DNA of 64,000 bases from Mesotaenium endlicherianum (GCA_009602735.1 WELA01004388.1:1107289-1171288), one strand, 5' to 3'. Positions 22,037-32,127 are shown, counted from the stretch's first letter. A program made the numbers and translations. Notes: a model not told the origin generated them from the sequence alone.

Positions 22037-23500
22037 GTGCCAGCAGCAGGGCAAATAGCTTACGGCCCCAGGCAGGTGTTGCCAGCAGCAGGACAGGGGC
22101 CTGCTGCATCGCGGGAGACAAAAAGTGCAGAGCAGACGCCGCCCAGCAGCCCCTACTTGGAAGTTGGGGGGGACCCTTACCGTGGGACAGGCAGCGCAGC
22201 TGACGGAGATGTTGACGCACGCCGCAGCACCAGCTTTGCCAGCGGCATGCACGACTTAGCGCGCTATACAGGCGACCCCATGAGGCTTCGCCTCAAGTCG
22301 GACGTGCCCATATTCCAGAAGCGTTACCGCTATAGTCACTTTGAGAACGGCCTGATCAGTACGCAGACGGGCAAGCTAGAGGACAACCAGCTTATCTAAA
22401 AGTCCTCCTCTACCTACGCGGCACCCACAGTCATGCCGGCAAAGAAAGACGCCTCAGGCAACTGGTCGGAAAAGAGGATGTACGGTGACTATCGTAAGCT
22501 GAACGAGGTCACTGAGCAGGATAGAAATCCTTTGCCGACCCTCAACAAGATCTTCAATGACATTGGCACGTGTACCTGGTTCTCGATGTTGGACTTGAGG
22601 CAGGTCTTCAACCAAATACCCATCCCAGAGGAGGACCAGCACAAGACGGCGTTCCTGGGGGCACAGCGCCTCTACGAGGGGAGGGTGATGCCCTTTGGGT
22701 TGAAGAACGCTCCAGCCACCTTCCAGTGGGTCATGGGCACGGAGCTGGCAGGCCTGCCCTTTTTCCGGTGCTACATCAACAACGTCCTTGTCTTCAGTGA
22801 GACGTTCAAGGAGCATATGGCGCACATCACAGCAGCCCGAGACCGCTTGGAGGCCGTTGGGCTCAAGTGCCATCCAAGCAAGTGCACCTTTGGAACCCAA
22901 GAGGAGGAGTACCTCGGGCATCTCCTCTCCTCGAGTGGGCTGGCCCCGCAACTGGCCAAGATCTTGCCCATCAGAGGCATCCCGCCGACGACCGACATCT
23001 CGCAGCTGAGGGCTTTCCTTGGGATTGCCAACTACTACCGCCGCTTCGTGCCTGGCTTTAGCGAGCTCGCTAAGCCACTCAACAACTCGCTGCGGAAGGG
23101 AGTGGCCTATATGTGGGGGACAGAGCAGCAGGCGGCGTTTGACAAGCTCAAGGAGCTGCTGGTGAGCGCCTCAGCGTTGCGGCGGCTCGACCACACAAAG
23201 CCCTTCATACTCCACACCGACTGGTCACAGGCAGGGCTAGACGCGGTGCTGGTACAGGAGCACCACGGCTTTGAGCATGTGGTGGGATATGCCAGCCGCA
23301 TCAACAACCACGCCGAGGCCAACTATGGCTCTTACGAGGGGGAGTGCCTAGCAACGGTCTGGGCGATTGTGCACTTTAGTCACTACCTATACGGCACCCA
23401 CTTCTGTCTCGCCACCGACCATCAGCCGCTTAAAGGGCTCATGACGTCAGAGCGCCTCACAGGCAAGTATTCACGATGGGCCCTCATTTTGCAGAGTACA
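22037..23500 (+). pseudogene. pol: Element A reverse transcriptase and RNase H
   Basis: One frame, with TAA at 22397 just before the conserved SxxYAAP segment. RT motifs: GDYRKLNEVTEQDRNPLP, SMLDLRQVFNQIPI (first catalytic Asp kept), MPFGLKNAPATFQ, then CYINNVLVFS at 22769-22798, where the invariant Y-x-D-D is Y-I-N-N (AAC AAC for GAC GAC), so polymerase is dead. EYLGHLLSSSGL and FLGIANYYRRFVPGF follow. RNase H reads FILHTDWSQAGLDAVLV, GECLATVWAI and ATDHQPLKGL with its acidic residues kept. A frameshift near 23497 leads into integrase. The translation order is standard Ty3/Gypsy. Confidence 0.88.
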
Positions 23501-25063
23501 CGTTTGACATGCACCACCGTCCAGGCTCGACCAACATGGATGCCGAAGGTCTCACCCGCAACCCGCTACCTTCCTTGAGGGATCTAACAGTGGCCCGCCA
23601 CAACAAGGACGAGCCGGTGGCCTGGCATGCGGCAGCCTCCCTGGCCTTCACGAACGACAGCGATGCCCGGCCTGCGAGACTCACTGACCGCGACATGGTG
23701 GTGGTCAGCGCGTGGCGTTTGGCACTGGGTGCAGCGGGAGAGCAGGATAGCTGGCAGCGCGAGCCCAAGGATGTGTGGAAAGACGCTGTGTTGCTTCAGT
23801 ACGTCGCCTTTAAGGAGATGGCGCCTAGCATGGACGCGAGGGAGCGCGAGCGCGTCCTCAAGCGCAGCCGCGACTTTGTCTTCATGAAGGGGCGGTTGAG
23901 GCAAGTGATGTCTGACGACTCCGCCCTGGTGATACCTTAGCCTGCTATACGCAGTTTGCTGGTGCGCACGATGCATGAGGCGCTGGGACACTTCGGTGTC
24001 AATTGCACTCTCAGCCTCTTGCAGGTCAAGTGCTGGTGGCACGGCATGGCTAAGGTCGTGGCCGACGTTGTCAGCAGCTACACCCTCCGTGATCGTGTGC
24101 GCTCGAGCTTCACAGTGCGCACCCTTGCCCTTAGCTCCCTTCCCATACAGGGGTTGTTTTACAGGTCGTCCTTGGAGTTGGCTGGGGAGTTGCCCAAGTC
24201 CCGCCGCGGCAACCTCTACGTCTTGGTAATGATTGAGCACTTGTCCACGTGGATCGATCTCGCCCTTGCCTAGCAAGGCCAGTGAGGGGATTGCTCAGGC
24301 ATTCCTTGAACAGGTCCTTAGTCGCTTTGGCGACTGCGCACAGGTTCTGACCGGCCAGGGCAAGGAGTTCCAGGGCAGTTTTCAAAAGTTGCTGGAGCGC
24401 TCTATGATTGACCACCGCACCACCTCCCGCGATCACCCGCAGGCTGACGGCCTTGCAGAGCGCATGGTGCAAACCGTTAAGCTGAGGTTGCGCAAGTACT
24501 GCCTTACCCACGACAGCACCCACTGAGACGACGCACTGCCGTGGCTGGCTATGGGATACAGGTTCAGTTGGCAAGCCTCCTTGGCCTTGCACTCGCCTTA
24601 CTTTCTCCTCTATGGGCGCCAGCCGATCCTGCCAGCAGCACCAAGGACGGTGGCTGAGAGCGTCTTGGACTTGGACAGTCCTAAGACATGGAGTGCTCTT
24701 ATCGGGTAGCGAGCACAGCTTTTCCTGCGCCTGATGCCTATGGCCATGGACAACCTCAGCATTGCACAGCACCGTGACACGCTGAGGTATGCCATGACTT
24801 GTGGAGGAGCCTATCGTTTGCGGGTATTGCAATTTTTTGGAGGTGACTTCGTGTACCTGCGACGCCAGACAAAGAACACCCTCGACACTAGCAGCTCGCG
24901 AGTCATCTCGCGCGCCAACCGTGCCTTGGCATCAGGTGTGCTGGAGCTGGAGGGCGCAAATGGCCGTCTTCACAAGGACCACACAAAGAACTGTGGTCCA
25001 TGCCATCTCCCCCACCTTGACTTGCAGATTTGTCCCCGCGACGTGCGGCCGCCCAAGGATTGG
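23501..25063 (+). pseudogene. pol: Element A integrase
   Basis: Read in two frames (about 23500-24270, then about 24255-25063) with TAG 23938, TGA 24524 and TAG 24707. The zinc-binding start is MHEALGHFGVNCTLSLL, its CxxC lost (SSY). The core has LVMIEHLSTWIDLAL, VLTGQGKEFQG (second catalytic Asp replaced by Gly, GGC at 24353-24355) and RDHPQADGLAERMVQTV (Glu kept). The C-terminal barrel includes GDFVYLRRQTKNTLD and LELEGANGRLHKDH. These signatures match a Gypsy lineage common in algae and protists and differ clearly from the chromoviral families B, C and D. TGA 24524 stands where TGG is expected. Confidence 0.82.
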
Positions 25064-25249
25064 ACATGCAGATTTGCCACAGCCCTAGCCAAGAGGCCAA
25101 GATGCTGCTTTACAACCGCTGCAACCTCGGCTTCCACATTGGCTGTCTTGAACCACCACTGGCGCGCGTCCCAATTAGCGACTGATCCTGTAGTGATTGC
25201 TCTGAGTTAGCTAGCTGTAGCATTCTCAGCTCATCAGCTGGAGGCTGAG
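25064..25249 (+). pseudogene. C-terminal PHD finger of element A
   Basis: After a one-base deletion at 25069/25070 the frame reads C-x2-C (25067-25077), then KMLLYNRCNLGFHIGCLEPP, then LARVPISD-stop-SCSDC. This is the C4HC3 pattern of a PHD zinc finger (MLLCDxCNxGFHxxCLxPPL, VPxxxWxCxxC). The third ligand Cys is Tyr (TAC for TGC) and the conserved Trp is TGA (for TGG), both one transition away. PHD fingers are known to bind histone H3 tails. It takes the place that a chromodomain has in families B, C and D. The frame ends at TGA 25247, and GGTGGGGGA (about 25254) is a likely polypurine tract. Confidence 0.72.
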
Positions 25250-25401
25250 AGCTGGTGGGGGAATTGAAATATTTGACGGTTGACCTTCTTTTTTGCCTTA
25301 AGGCCACATGCATTTTTGTTTCCATTGCAGCAAAGCCTGCTTGCCTACTTGTGTGTTGCTTATGCCGATTGGACCCACCCGACCCCATACTGCACGCCAG
25401 C

Positions 25402-25891
25402 TGTCATGACTCATTAGGTTGGGGCCATCACACCAAACCAAGCTACACGTGTGCCGACCATCAACCTAGGACGGCCAACTTTGACTTGGCCTTTACGCAT
25501 CTATACATTGACCTTTGCTAGCATTCCGAATTGCTAAAGTATAGAGCGCCAAGCCACCTTCCAAATGGCACTGATTTTGCGTCATCGGGTCGAGTATCAA
25601 TCGAGATGTTTGCGATCTAGCCCGCGCAGCCTACCGGTCCCTAGCAAAGTTCCACCAAGGGCCACTTTGTGACTCAATGTGCCCAAAGGTCACATTGTTG
25701 GCTTTTCGCGAGTCCAAGGACCCCTAGCCATTAGCATACGAATCCGCAAGCTTGATAAACTACACTTTGCATGCATTAGCATTAGCATGAGCACCACTAG
25801 AGCCTCTCATGATGACTGCATCACTCATGCCTAAAGGAAGCTTCCTCAAGTTCCAGATCTACTTTTGATCTTTATCTAGGTAGCATTGGTC
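25402..25891 (+). repeat. 3' LTR of element A (truncated)
   Basis: Starts TGTCATGACTCATTAGG and follows the 5' LTR to about 25891, with a short insertion at about 25428-25450 and many substitutions. The TATA-containing distal part is absent. A weak match to the 5' LTR end (CTCTTTTGTGAA, about 25912) may mark an internal deletion. Confidence 0.78.
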
Positions 25892-25949
25892 AACATTCAT
25901 TACATGCACTCTCTTTTGTGAACCGCATGCTCTACTATGAAGTTAAAAC

Positions 25950-26198
25950 ATGACGATCCGCAGTTTGTTTATTGGTATAAGAGGCTTTGAGTTATACATT
26001 GTGGCACAAGGGCACGACCTGATTCTCATGGCTGAAGTAGACCCCGCTTGTTGCAAGCTTCTTACAACAAAATATCCGGGTGTCCGCTTAGTGGAAGATA
26101 TCGCTACTCTCAATGAATTTTCACCTGACACAAATTTGGTTTTAGCTGGTTTTCCTTGTTGGGATGTATCTACTTGCTCCCATACCATGAGCAACCCA
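25950..26198 (+). pseudogene. 5' fragment of a second C5 DNA methyltransferase
   Basis: ATG at 25950 follows an in-frame TAA (25944), so this is a true protein start. The 83-aa fragment begins MTIRSLFIGIRGFELYI, close to motif I (LFSGIGGFEL) of compact C5-methyltransferases. The motif II acidic residue lies in MAEVDPACCKLL, and the motif IV loop reads LVLAGFPCWDVS (normally PCQ). It differs in motif style from the DNMT3-like domain of element A, resembling the bacterial/Dcm-like or small-DNMT type. The gene is cut after GFPCWDVSTCSHTMSNP by the end of a D-family LTR. It may be host or transposon borne. Confidence 0.68.
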
Positions 26199-27220
26199 TA
26201 AACGGGATAGAGTGCCCTAGTGGAAGCGTAGTGACTCACGAGGAACCAAATCAGTTGCAATCATACTCTAGAGTGCAGCGGCGTATTACTAAAAAAATCA
26301 TGGAAAATTACTGAACATTTTGAGTTGTAAGAAAGTACTCACAAATGGAATAGGATGAAAGTCCTCGTGGAAGTTTATAGATGTGAAAACTGATGAGAAA
26401 TAAAGAAGTTATGCGTACTTATAGTTTTCTACGACGACCGCTTGCCCCTAGGAGGGAGGGCCGCTTAGCAGTGAATTGATGAAGTGTGTCAAAATGTCTC
26501 TTTAAGAACATTCGTGAATATGACAAGTTAGCCTCATCTGACGTGTTAGGGTCAATTTGACGTCCACATACATGCATCAAAATAGATGGAATATACTAAC
26601 TTAGGCGCGCTAGGCTAAATCGAAAGTTCTAGGTAGATCAACCTGGTCGGCACTCCGCGTTAGCCAAAACTACGTGAAGGTTTGAATTCATTCTAACGGC
26701 CTGGATCGCTTGACGCTGTCGGTCAATCCGACGATCGCGCTCACCACAAATTAAAGACAGTCGTCGACCGATCTTAATTAATGATTGCAAAAGTGCACTC
26801 TACAATCCAATGACCTTACATCATCCCCCTCCTCAAGACACGACGTCCTCGACGCGTTCTGCAGATTACACCTCAACTTACTCTCACAATAGGTCAAGTT
26901 GGCCTCCGGCTCACAAGTGTTGTTGTCCGCATGGTAGCCTTTCCACTTGACCAGATACTCCTTGACAAATTGTTTATCTCGCTTGACTCGTCGAATGTCG
27001 ACAATCGCCTCCACTTTATACTCCAATACATCATCAATCTCGATCGGTGGGGACGGTGTAGGTAGTCGTCCTGGATGTCCTTCATTTGGGTCAACGTATG
27101 GCCGCAGGTAACTGACATGGAACACATCATGTATACCCCAGTCTGAAGGAAGTTTTCACTTGTAGGCCACTCGATTCACCTGCTGGAGCACCGTAAATTG
27201 ACCTGTAAATCGTGCCTGCA
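26199..27220 (-). mobile_element. 3' remnant of a D-family retrotransposon
   Basis: An LTR (about 26199-26820, TGTAAGGTCAT start at 26820 on the minus strand) is preceded, in element order, by a polypurine tract (GAGGAGGGGGATGA, plus-strand 26817-26832) and the end of pol (27170-26778). It lies inside the methyltransferase fragment on its left and is cut at 27221 by a B-type LTR. Confidence 0.8.
26778..27125 (-). pseudogene. D-family pol C-terminus with chromodomain
   Basis: 115 aa: MFHVSYLRPYVDPNEGHPGR (GPY/F module end), then chromodomain residues LEYKVEAIVDIRRVKRDK and EYLVKWKGYHADNNTCEPE. Nearly collinear with 54490-54815 of element D. Truncated at its N-terminus by the B-type insertion. 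Confidence 0.82.
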
Positions 27221-27905
27221 TGAAATGAATCGACTTATCCACAAGCAATTAACAATTAATCTTCATGGTATTTTTTGGTTACTTAGTAATCAGCAAAAGA
27301 CTCTACAACTAGCAATACGATACTCACGCGTCAAATGCAAGTAATCAACCATGCAATTAATAAACTCATACATAAGGAAGGAGAGAAGAGAGTTCGTATC
27401 AATGGCTTCTCGTCTTGGATTCAGATATCTCTCAGTAAGCGGTACAAGAGAGTTGGCCATTTTTTGAATGCCGAACTCGAGAGCATGACCTAAGCTGTAT
27501 ACATGGAATGAATTTACTGTACAACGTCAAGTGCAATGGCACCGCCTCCCTGGGAGTTACCCACGTCGGTAGGCACTCGACTAACCAAATTCACAGCCAT
27601 ATCCCATCATCCCGAATCGCCATCCACCCCAAGGGTGTCATCTGGCCACTCATTCAGCATATCACACTTAGATGCATAACTAGGCAGTTCATTGATACCG
27701 AGTACGGCAGCCAGCTGACTGTCAAAGAATGTGTCAGCCAGCTGATTAATAGAAGACTTTAGCCTGCTGCTCTCGGCTGAGTCATTGTATTGAATAATCC
27801 TAACAGTCCAGCAGACTTAATGTTAACTAAAGTTCAGAAGATTGAATTTAATCAATGATTACATCAAAACGAATATTACACTATTGATAATATTGATTCA
27901 TTACA
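27221..27905 (-). repeat. B-type LTR, minus strand
   Basis: 685 bp, TGAAATGAATCG to GATTCATTACA on the plus strand, the reverse-complement termini of the B family. It is diverged from B1-B3. Sequence to its right matches the 3' end of a B element, so it is that copy's 3' LTR. Confidence 0.85.
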
Positions 27906-28837
27906 ATCTCTCCAACTTGTTGTTGTCTTGACAACACTAAGACTCTCACACTAACAACAACAAAGCAACACATACAGTTATTCGACCAAAGCATGCAAAA
28001 GTCTAACCTACTGACTTACTCATGCAAGTTATGTTCCTGGGGCTCTATCCTCTGGTGAAGCAGACCTAGACCTGGACCTGGTCCTCCTATCCGCTGGCCT
28101 TTTGAACCCCTCTGGCTCAGCCTAAGGTGTTCCTAAAGGGGAACGCAAAAACTGAACAATCTCCTCTTGCACAGTTTGCAACTTAATAGCAGTTGCTTGT
28201 TCCTGAGTAACCCTTAAATTGACAGGGACCAGGATGGGGTTGCCAGATGGGTGCTGCATAACATGGGACAAAGGAACGTGCCCTTGGTGAGAAGGTGATG
28301 CTGGCATGCCCTTAGCTTCCTTCCTAGCAATCCTCCTACTTTCCCAATCCGCTTGAGTTTCCGTCGGGGGAAATAGAGCTGGAGTCCTCCTGCTAAAGCT
28401 TCCCAGCCAAGTGACGTCCGCCTCTCCAGCTGCCTGCTGATTGCTCTCCTCCAGCTGCCTTAAGACACTCTCTGCCACCGACAGTCCATTTTTTTGCAAC
28501 CTGATAGATGGTACAAGAGTCTGAGCTCTGATTGGGCTGGAGCGTACTCCTGTGTCCTGCTCCTCTTCCTCCTCCGCTTCCTCAGCGACTGCTGAGGTTG
28601 CCTCTGCCATTCAGTCTAGCTGAGCCCTAGGTAGGGAGTAATCAATTGACCACCCCCTTCTAGCCTGAGGTGGGGGTTGCTAAGCTCTGACTGTGCTCAA
28701 GTCCTTCTCGTCTTCTCTTCTTGCTTGCCTGCCCATTTGACATAGGCATGCTTACTTTTAGACAAAGAGTGCTAGGCCCTGATTCTCTCTGCCTTCATCT
28801 CGTCACTCATGCACCCCCTGAGCCCATCCTGCTTAGG
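27906..28837 (-). pseudogene. Diverged ORF-X C-terminus of a B-type remnant
   Basis: The ORF at 28610-28122 encodes 162 aa that align with the ORF-X C-terminus: acidic run, then KGMPASPSHQGHVPLSHVMQ and HPSGNPILVPVNLRVTQEQA, against GMPASPFAQGHVPLANVFQ in other copies. Further upstream (28611-28790) the DNA resembles the HAFVKWAK region in a different frame. The persistence of this module in a distant subfamily argues that ORF-X was under selection. A GTTGTC/GACAAC hairpin (about 27919-27932) lies before its LTR. Confidence 0.75.
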
Positions 28838-29440
28838 TGTAACGATCCGAGCAATTTAAGGCGTATTTTGGGACGTTTTTCCATTACCTTAGGGTGTTTA
28901 TCAATACAAATTATTTGATAAATGATGCATCTTGATAAATTGTTCGCCACACGTGTGTGCCGACTAATCCCTGGTCAATTCGCAAAATGACTAGGATGCT
29001 ATTGCAAAAATCGTCGTGAAGTAAATCGATTACTTTGCAATAGTACGACATAATTATGCATAAAGTTACTTTGAATGATTATGAGATAATAACCTAATCA
29101 ATTACGGATTGATTATTTTACGATTGATTGTCATTATTTCGAATAACGCAGTCACTGATTTTGGATTAAAACTGAAACAAAACGATTACGCAAAGTTACT
29201 TTGCATCCATGCGGATTCAAACCTGCAACCCTCTGTTTGAGACGATCACACCTAACTGATTGGCGAAGTGGTTATTACAACTACTCGGTCATGACGAAAG
29301 CAAGTGCGCACGACGAACGGTCACGTCTTTAAAAAAACCTCGAAGACATGACCGCGATTAAAAATGTCTACTTCGAAAGAAGCTTAGATGTGACTACAAA
29401 CAATCACGTCTATTCAAAGGACGCGACTACGAGTATGCTT
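28838..29440. other. Orphan AT-rich segment
   Basis: About 600 bp between the B-type remnant and the RT fragment of B2. It starts TGTAACGATCC, a common LTR-like start, has no ORF, and contains several TTACTTTG/CAAAGTAA motifs in both orientations. It could be a solo LTR of an unseen family, but I cannot define its right edge or a target duplication. Confidence 0.4.
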
Positions 29441-29457
29441 TACCCACAATCGAGGAC

Positions 29458-30690
29458 TTGCTTGATACCCTGTCTGGTGCTAAGGTGTTCAGTAAGATAG
29501 ATCTCAAGAGTGCTTATCATCAAATCAGAATTGTTGAAGGGGATGAACACAAGACTGCCTATCGCACAGGTTATAGCCACTATGAGTTCAACGTGATGCC
29601 ATTTAAACTGACTAATGCTCCTGCGACCTTCATGGGTGCTATGAATGACATTTTCAGACCTTATTTGGATAAGTTTGTGCAAGTTTTCCTGGATGATATT
29701 CTAATTTTCTCTAAGGAGGAAGCTCAGCACGTTGAACACTTCAAGACAGTCATGGTCACTCTGAGAAGAAATCACTTATATGCTAAAATGAGCAAGTGTG
29801 ATTTCTTTAAAGAACGTATTGAATTCTTAGGCCACGTTGTCAGTAAAGAAGGCATCAGTGTGAATCCTAAGAAAGTCCAGACCATAAGGGACTGGCCAGT
29901 ACCACAGTCTGTCTCTGAAGTTAGATCCTTCCTCAAGGTTGGCTAACTACTATAGGAGATTTATTGAGAATTATTCTACAAAGGCCAGTAAACTGACTGA
30001 CCCTACTAAGAAAGACATAGGGTATATGTGGGGGGAAGAGCAGCAAACTGCCTTCCAGACCCTTAAAGATGCTATGTGTTCTGCCCCAGTGCTAGCCGTG
30101 TATGACCCCAGCAAATCGGTGCAGGTGGTTACTGATGCCTCTGACTTTGCCATGGGTGCTATTTTGTTGCAGCCTGCTGACAAAACCACAAAGGATGGTA
30201 AGGTACGGCAAGAGTGGCATCCTGTGTCGTACGAGTCTATGAAGTTTAATCCAACGGAGATTAATTACTCAGTGCATGATAAAGAGCTGCTAGCTATCAT
30301 TCATGTGCTCAAACAGTGCAGAGCATACTTACATGGTATAGCTTTTCAGGTGATTACCGATCATCTAGCTCTAACTCACTTTCAGAAGAAGTCCAAGCTG
30401 TCGAGGAGGGAGAACCGCTCGAGCCAGATGCTGGGGCAGTTCCAAGTTCAGATCGACTACAAACCAGGGAAGTTGAATCGTGCTCATGCACTCTCTAGAA
30501 GAAGACCTGACTTGCAAGAAAGGAACTTTAGTCAGCATGCTGTCGATAAAGTCTTGTGTGCACTCACTTCACTAAAGGTGAAAAAGTCCTTCCTTGAACA
30601 ACTTAGGAAAGCCTACCTTTCTGACCCAACATTTGAGCCCAGCCCCACTACTGGTGTGTGTCGTGCTACTGCACTCGGGTATAAGCTTAA
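29458..30690 (+). pseudogene. pol: B2 reverse transcriptase and RNase H
   Basis: RT from [20 protein letters not shown], through [14 protein letters not shown] (usually FGLTN) and the catalytic FLDDILIFS, to VRSFL. An extra A at about 29936 shifts the frame. It then goes on as NYYRRFIENYSTKASKLTDP, RNase H VVTDASDFAMGAILLQ, HDKELLAIIHVLKQCRAYLHG and ITDHLALTHF. It ends at the piggyBac target site in GYKL. It lacks the N-terminal RT part, which is replaced by the orphan segment. Confidence 0.85.
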
Positions 30691-30977
30691 CACTAGGTAT
30701 CCCATCGGACCATATATGGTCCTCGGACCATATATGGTCTAGCTAACCCCCATTTTTCAGCGCTGGCCTCCAGGGTGCTACAGTTGACCAACTGGTACAA
30801 TCTATGGCTCAAACGAACCGTACAGACTTGAACCTTAGGCGAAAAAATGCAAAATGGTCTTTCGATCATTAACGACAAAGTTAGAGTCAAAAGAAGGAGG
30901 TTCAAAGTTCAGGTTCACAACGAAATTTCAAGTGAAAAGTCTGTCATACCCGAGGTCACTAAAAAGCTCTTAGAGCC

Positions 30978-31559
30978 ATGGCTTCTTCTTCAAATGCGCC
31001 AAAAATAGTTGTGGGTGGTATATTACTCATCCCTGCCACCTTCTGGGGAGATGCATGGGCGAAAAAGACATTTGGACAGTATTACATAGAGTTTTTCTTA
31101 GTCGGAATTGTGAGAAAAGAGGTTGTGAGGACTAAAAAGGAGAACTCATGGCTCATAGAAGTGTTGTATGACAAAGAAAAGAAGCAATGGGAGACATGGC
31201 AGGTCAGGCAGTACCTATCTACAGTGCCTGAAGAGTCCTGGTTTTATTCCGAGCCGCATGTAGTTCGTTTTGGCTTGGTTTCCTCAGGGGCCTCTTTGCT
31301 TTCATATTCGAGGGAGAATGAGGGTCACAGTCTAATTTTGTCCTCCCAAGATCCAAATAATGACTCACAGCCAAGGTCTAGTGATGGTGAGGAGGATAAG
31401 GAGGATGAGGAGGAAGAGGAGGAGGAGGAGGAGGAGGAGGAGGATATTATGAGGAAGAGGGGCAGGCCTGACACCGGAAGAGGTAAGCAGCTGAAGCTCA
31501 TTGTTCCTACTGTTAAAAATGAGAAAAGGGAGAGGAGGAGAAGGGCAACTGCTCCATAA
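30978..31559 (+). pseudogene. N-terminal part of the piggyBac-like transposase
   Basis: 193 aa from ATG 30978 (MASSSNAPKIVVGGILLIP). It holds an aromatic-rich module (FWGDAWAKKTFGQYYIEFFL, KQWETWQVRQYLSTVPEESW), a Glu/Asp run encoded by GAG/GAT repeats (31387-31446) and a basic tail (KRGRPDTGRG, KNEKRERRRR). The position upstream of the transposase C-terminus and the acidic N-terminal composition fit piggyBac-type proteins. The first module I do not recognise. The frame stops before the catalytic domain, which is absent. Confidence 0.55.
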
Positions 31560-31590
31560 CCATAATTTCTCCTTAACCATAACTTCTCCA

Positions 31591-31951
31591 AACATTGTGG
31601 TGCACTACAAAACACACAAAGACGCTGTTGATCAATTTTACAAGCTCTGTGTGAGAGATAAGTTCTTTGTCGAGACTTCTGCTGTGAGCTTAAAGTGGTG
31701 GCACAAATTATATTGGGGTCTATTTGATGCTACCCTGGCCGATGCCTACATCCTCTACAACCTGGCCCATCCTGAGAGTAACAGGTATCCCTTCATGTTA
31801 GATGTTGTAGCAGAGGTGACAGACTTCCATGATCCACATAAGGGGAGGCGCTTTCGCTGGAGTGCGGGGCGGGCTGGGATTGACAGGTTCCTAGGGAGAC
31901 ACTTCCCTGAGCACCTTCCAGGAGGCTCTAGACCAGGATGTGTAGTGTGCA
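31591..31951 (+). pseudogene. C-terminal part of the piggyBac-like transposase (DDE_Tnp_1_7 end and Cys-rich start)
   Basis: Reads VVHYKTHKDAVDQFYKLC, then SLKWWHKLYWGLFDATLADA, YILYNLAHPESNRYPF, and HFPEHLPGGSRPGCVVC before the gap. PGBD/piggyBac proteins have the same series: YNxxMxGVDxxDQ, the KWWxxLFxxLLDxAxxNAYILY helix, and a GxxxRCVVC Cys-rich end. The central DDD catalytic part lies neither upstream nor in other frames, so the transposase is internally deleted. The assembly gap hides the rest. Confidence 0.75.
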
Positions 31952-32058
31952 NNNNNNNNNNNNNNNNNNNNNNNNNNNNNNNNNNNNNNNNNNNNNNNNN
32001 NNNNNNNNNNNNNNNNNNNNNNNNNNNNNNNNNNNNNNNNNNNNNNNNNNNNNNNNNN
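31952..32058. other. Assembly gap (107 N)
   Basis: Run of N. Right of it, 32059-32107 repeats the start of the element C gag region (38229-38280), then differs before the C LTR. Confidence 0.98.
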
Positions 32059-32127
32059 AAAGCTTGCTGTTGGTCTTGAGGATCGGCCATCTTCTTGTGC
32101 TACAAGCACATGTAGATAGTGGCCCCT

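Larger units (their letters stand above)
4479..25891 (+). mobile_element. Element A: Ty3/Gypsy retrotransposon carrying a DNMT3-like methyltransferase and a PHD finger (decayed)
   Basis: The termini share TGTCATGACTCATTAGG at 4479 and 25402 and stay alignable for about 470-490 bp. Internal order is gag with two CCHC knuckles, Ala-rich linker, aspartic protease, DNMT3-type cytosine methyltransferase, RT, RNase H, integrase, PHD finger. Element B1 (10245-20060) is nested between the protease linker and the methyltransferase; without it the element is about 11.6 kb. Coding frames are broken by at least a dozen in-frame stops and a few frameshifts, and catalytic residues of protease, RT, integrase and PHD finger are lost, so this copy cannot be autonomous. 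The 3' LTR is deleted relative to the 5' LTR and no clear target duplication is left. Confidence 0.85.

Noticed and set aside
5513-25249. Stop-codon reassignment or programmed readthrough to explain many same-frame stops
   Set aside because: Elements C, D gag and B3 ORF-X have long clean frames with normal stops, and sister copies of B show CAG, CAA or TGG at stop positions, so mutation explains them.
29190-29290. tRNA-like stretch with GGATTCAAACC
   Set aside because: No complete cloverleaf or acceptor stem could be drawn.
31387-31446. GAG/GAT run as an independent microsatellite locus
   Set aside because: It encodes the acidic run of the transposase N-terminal ORF in frame.
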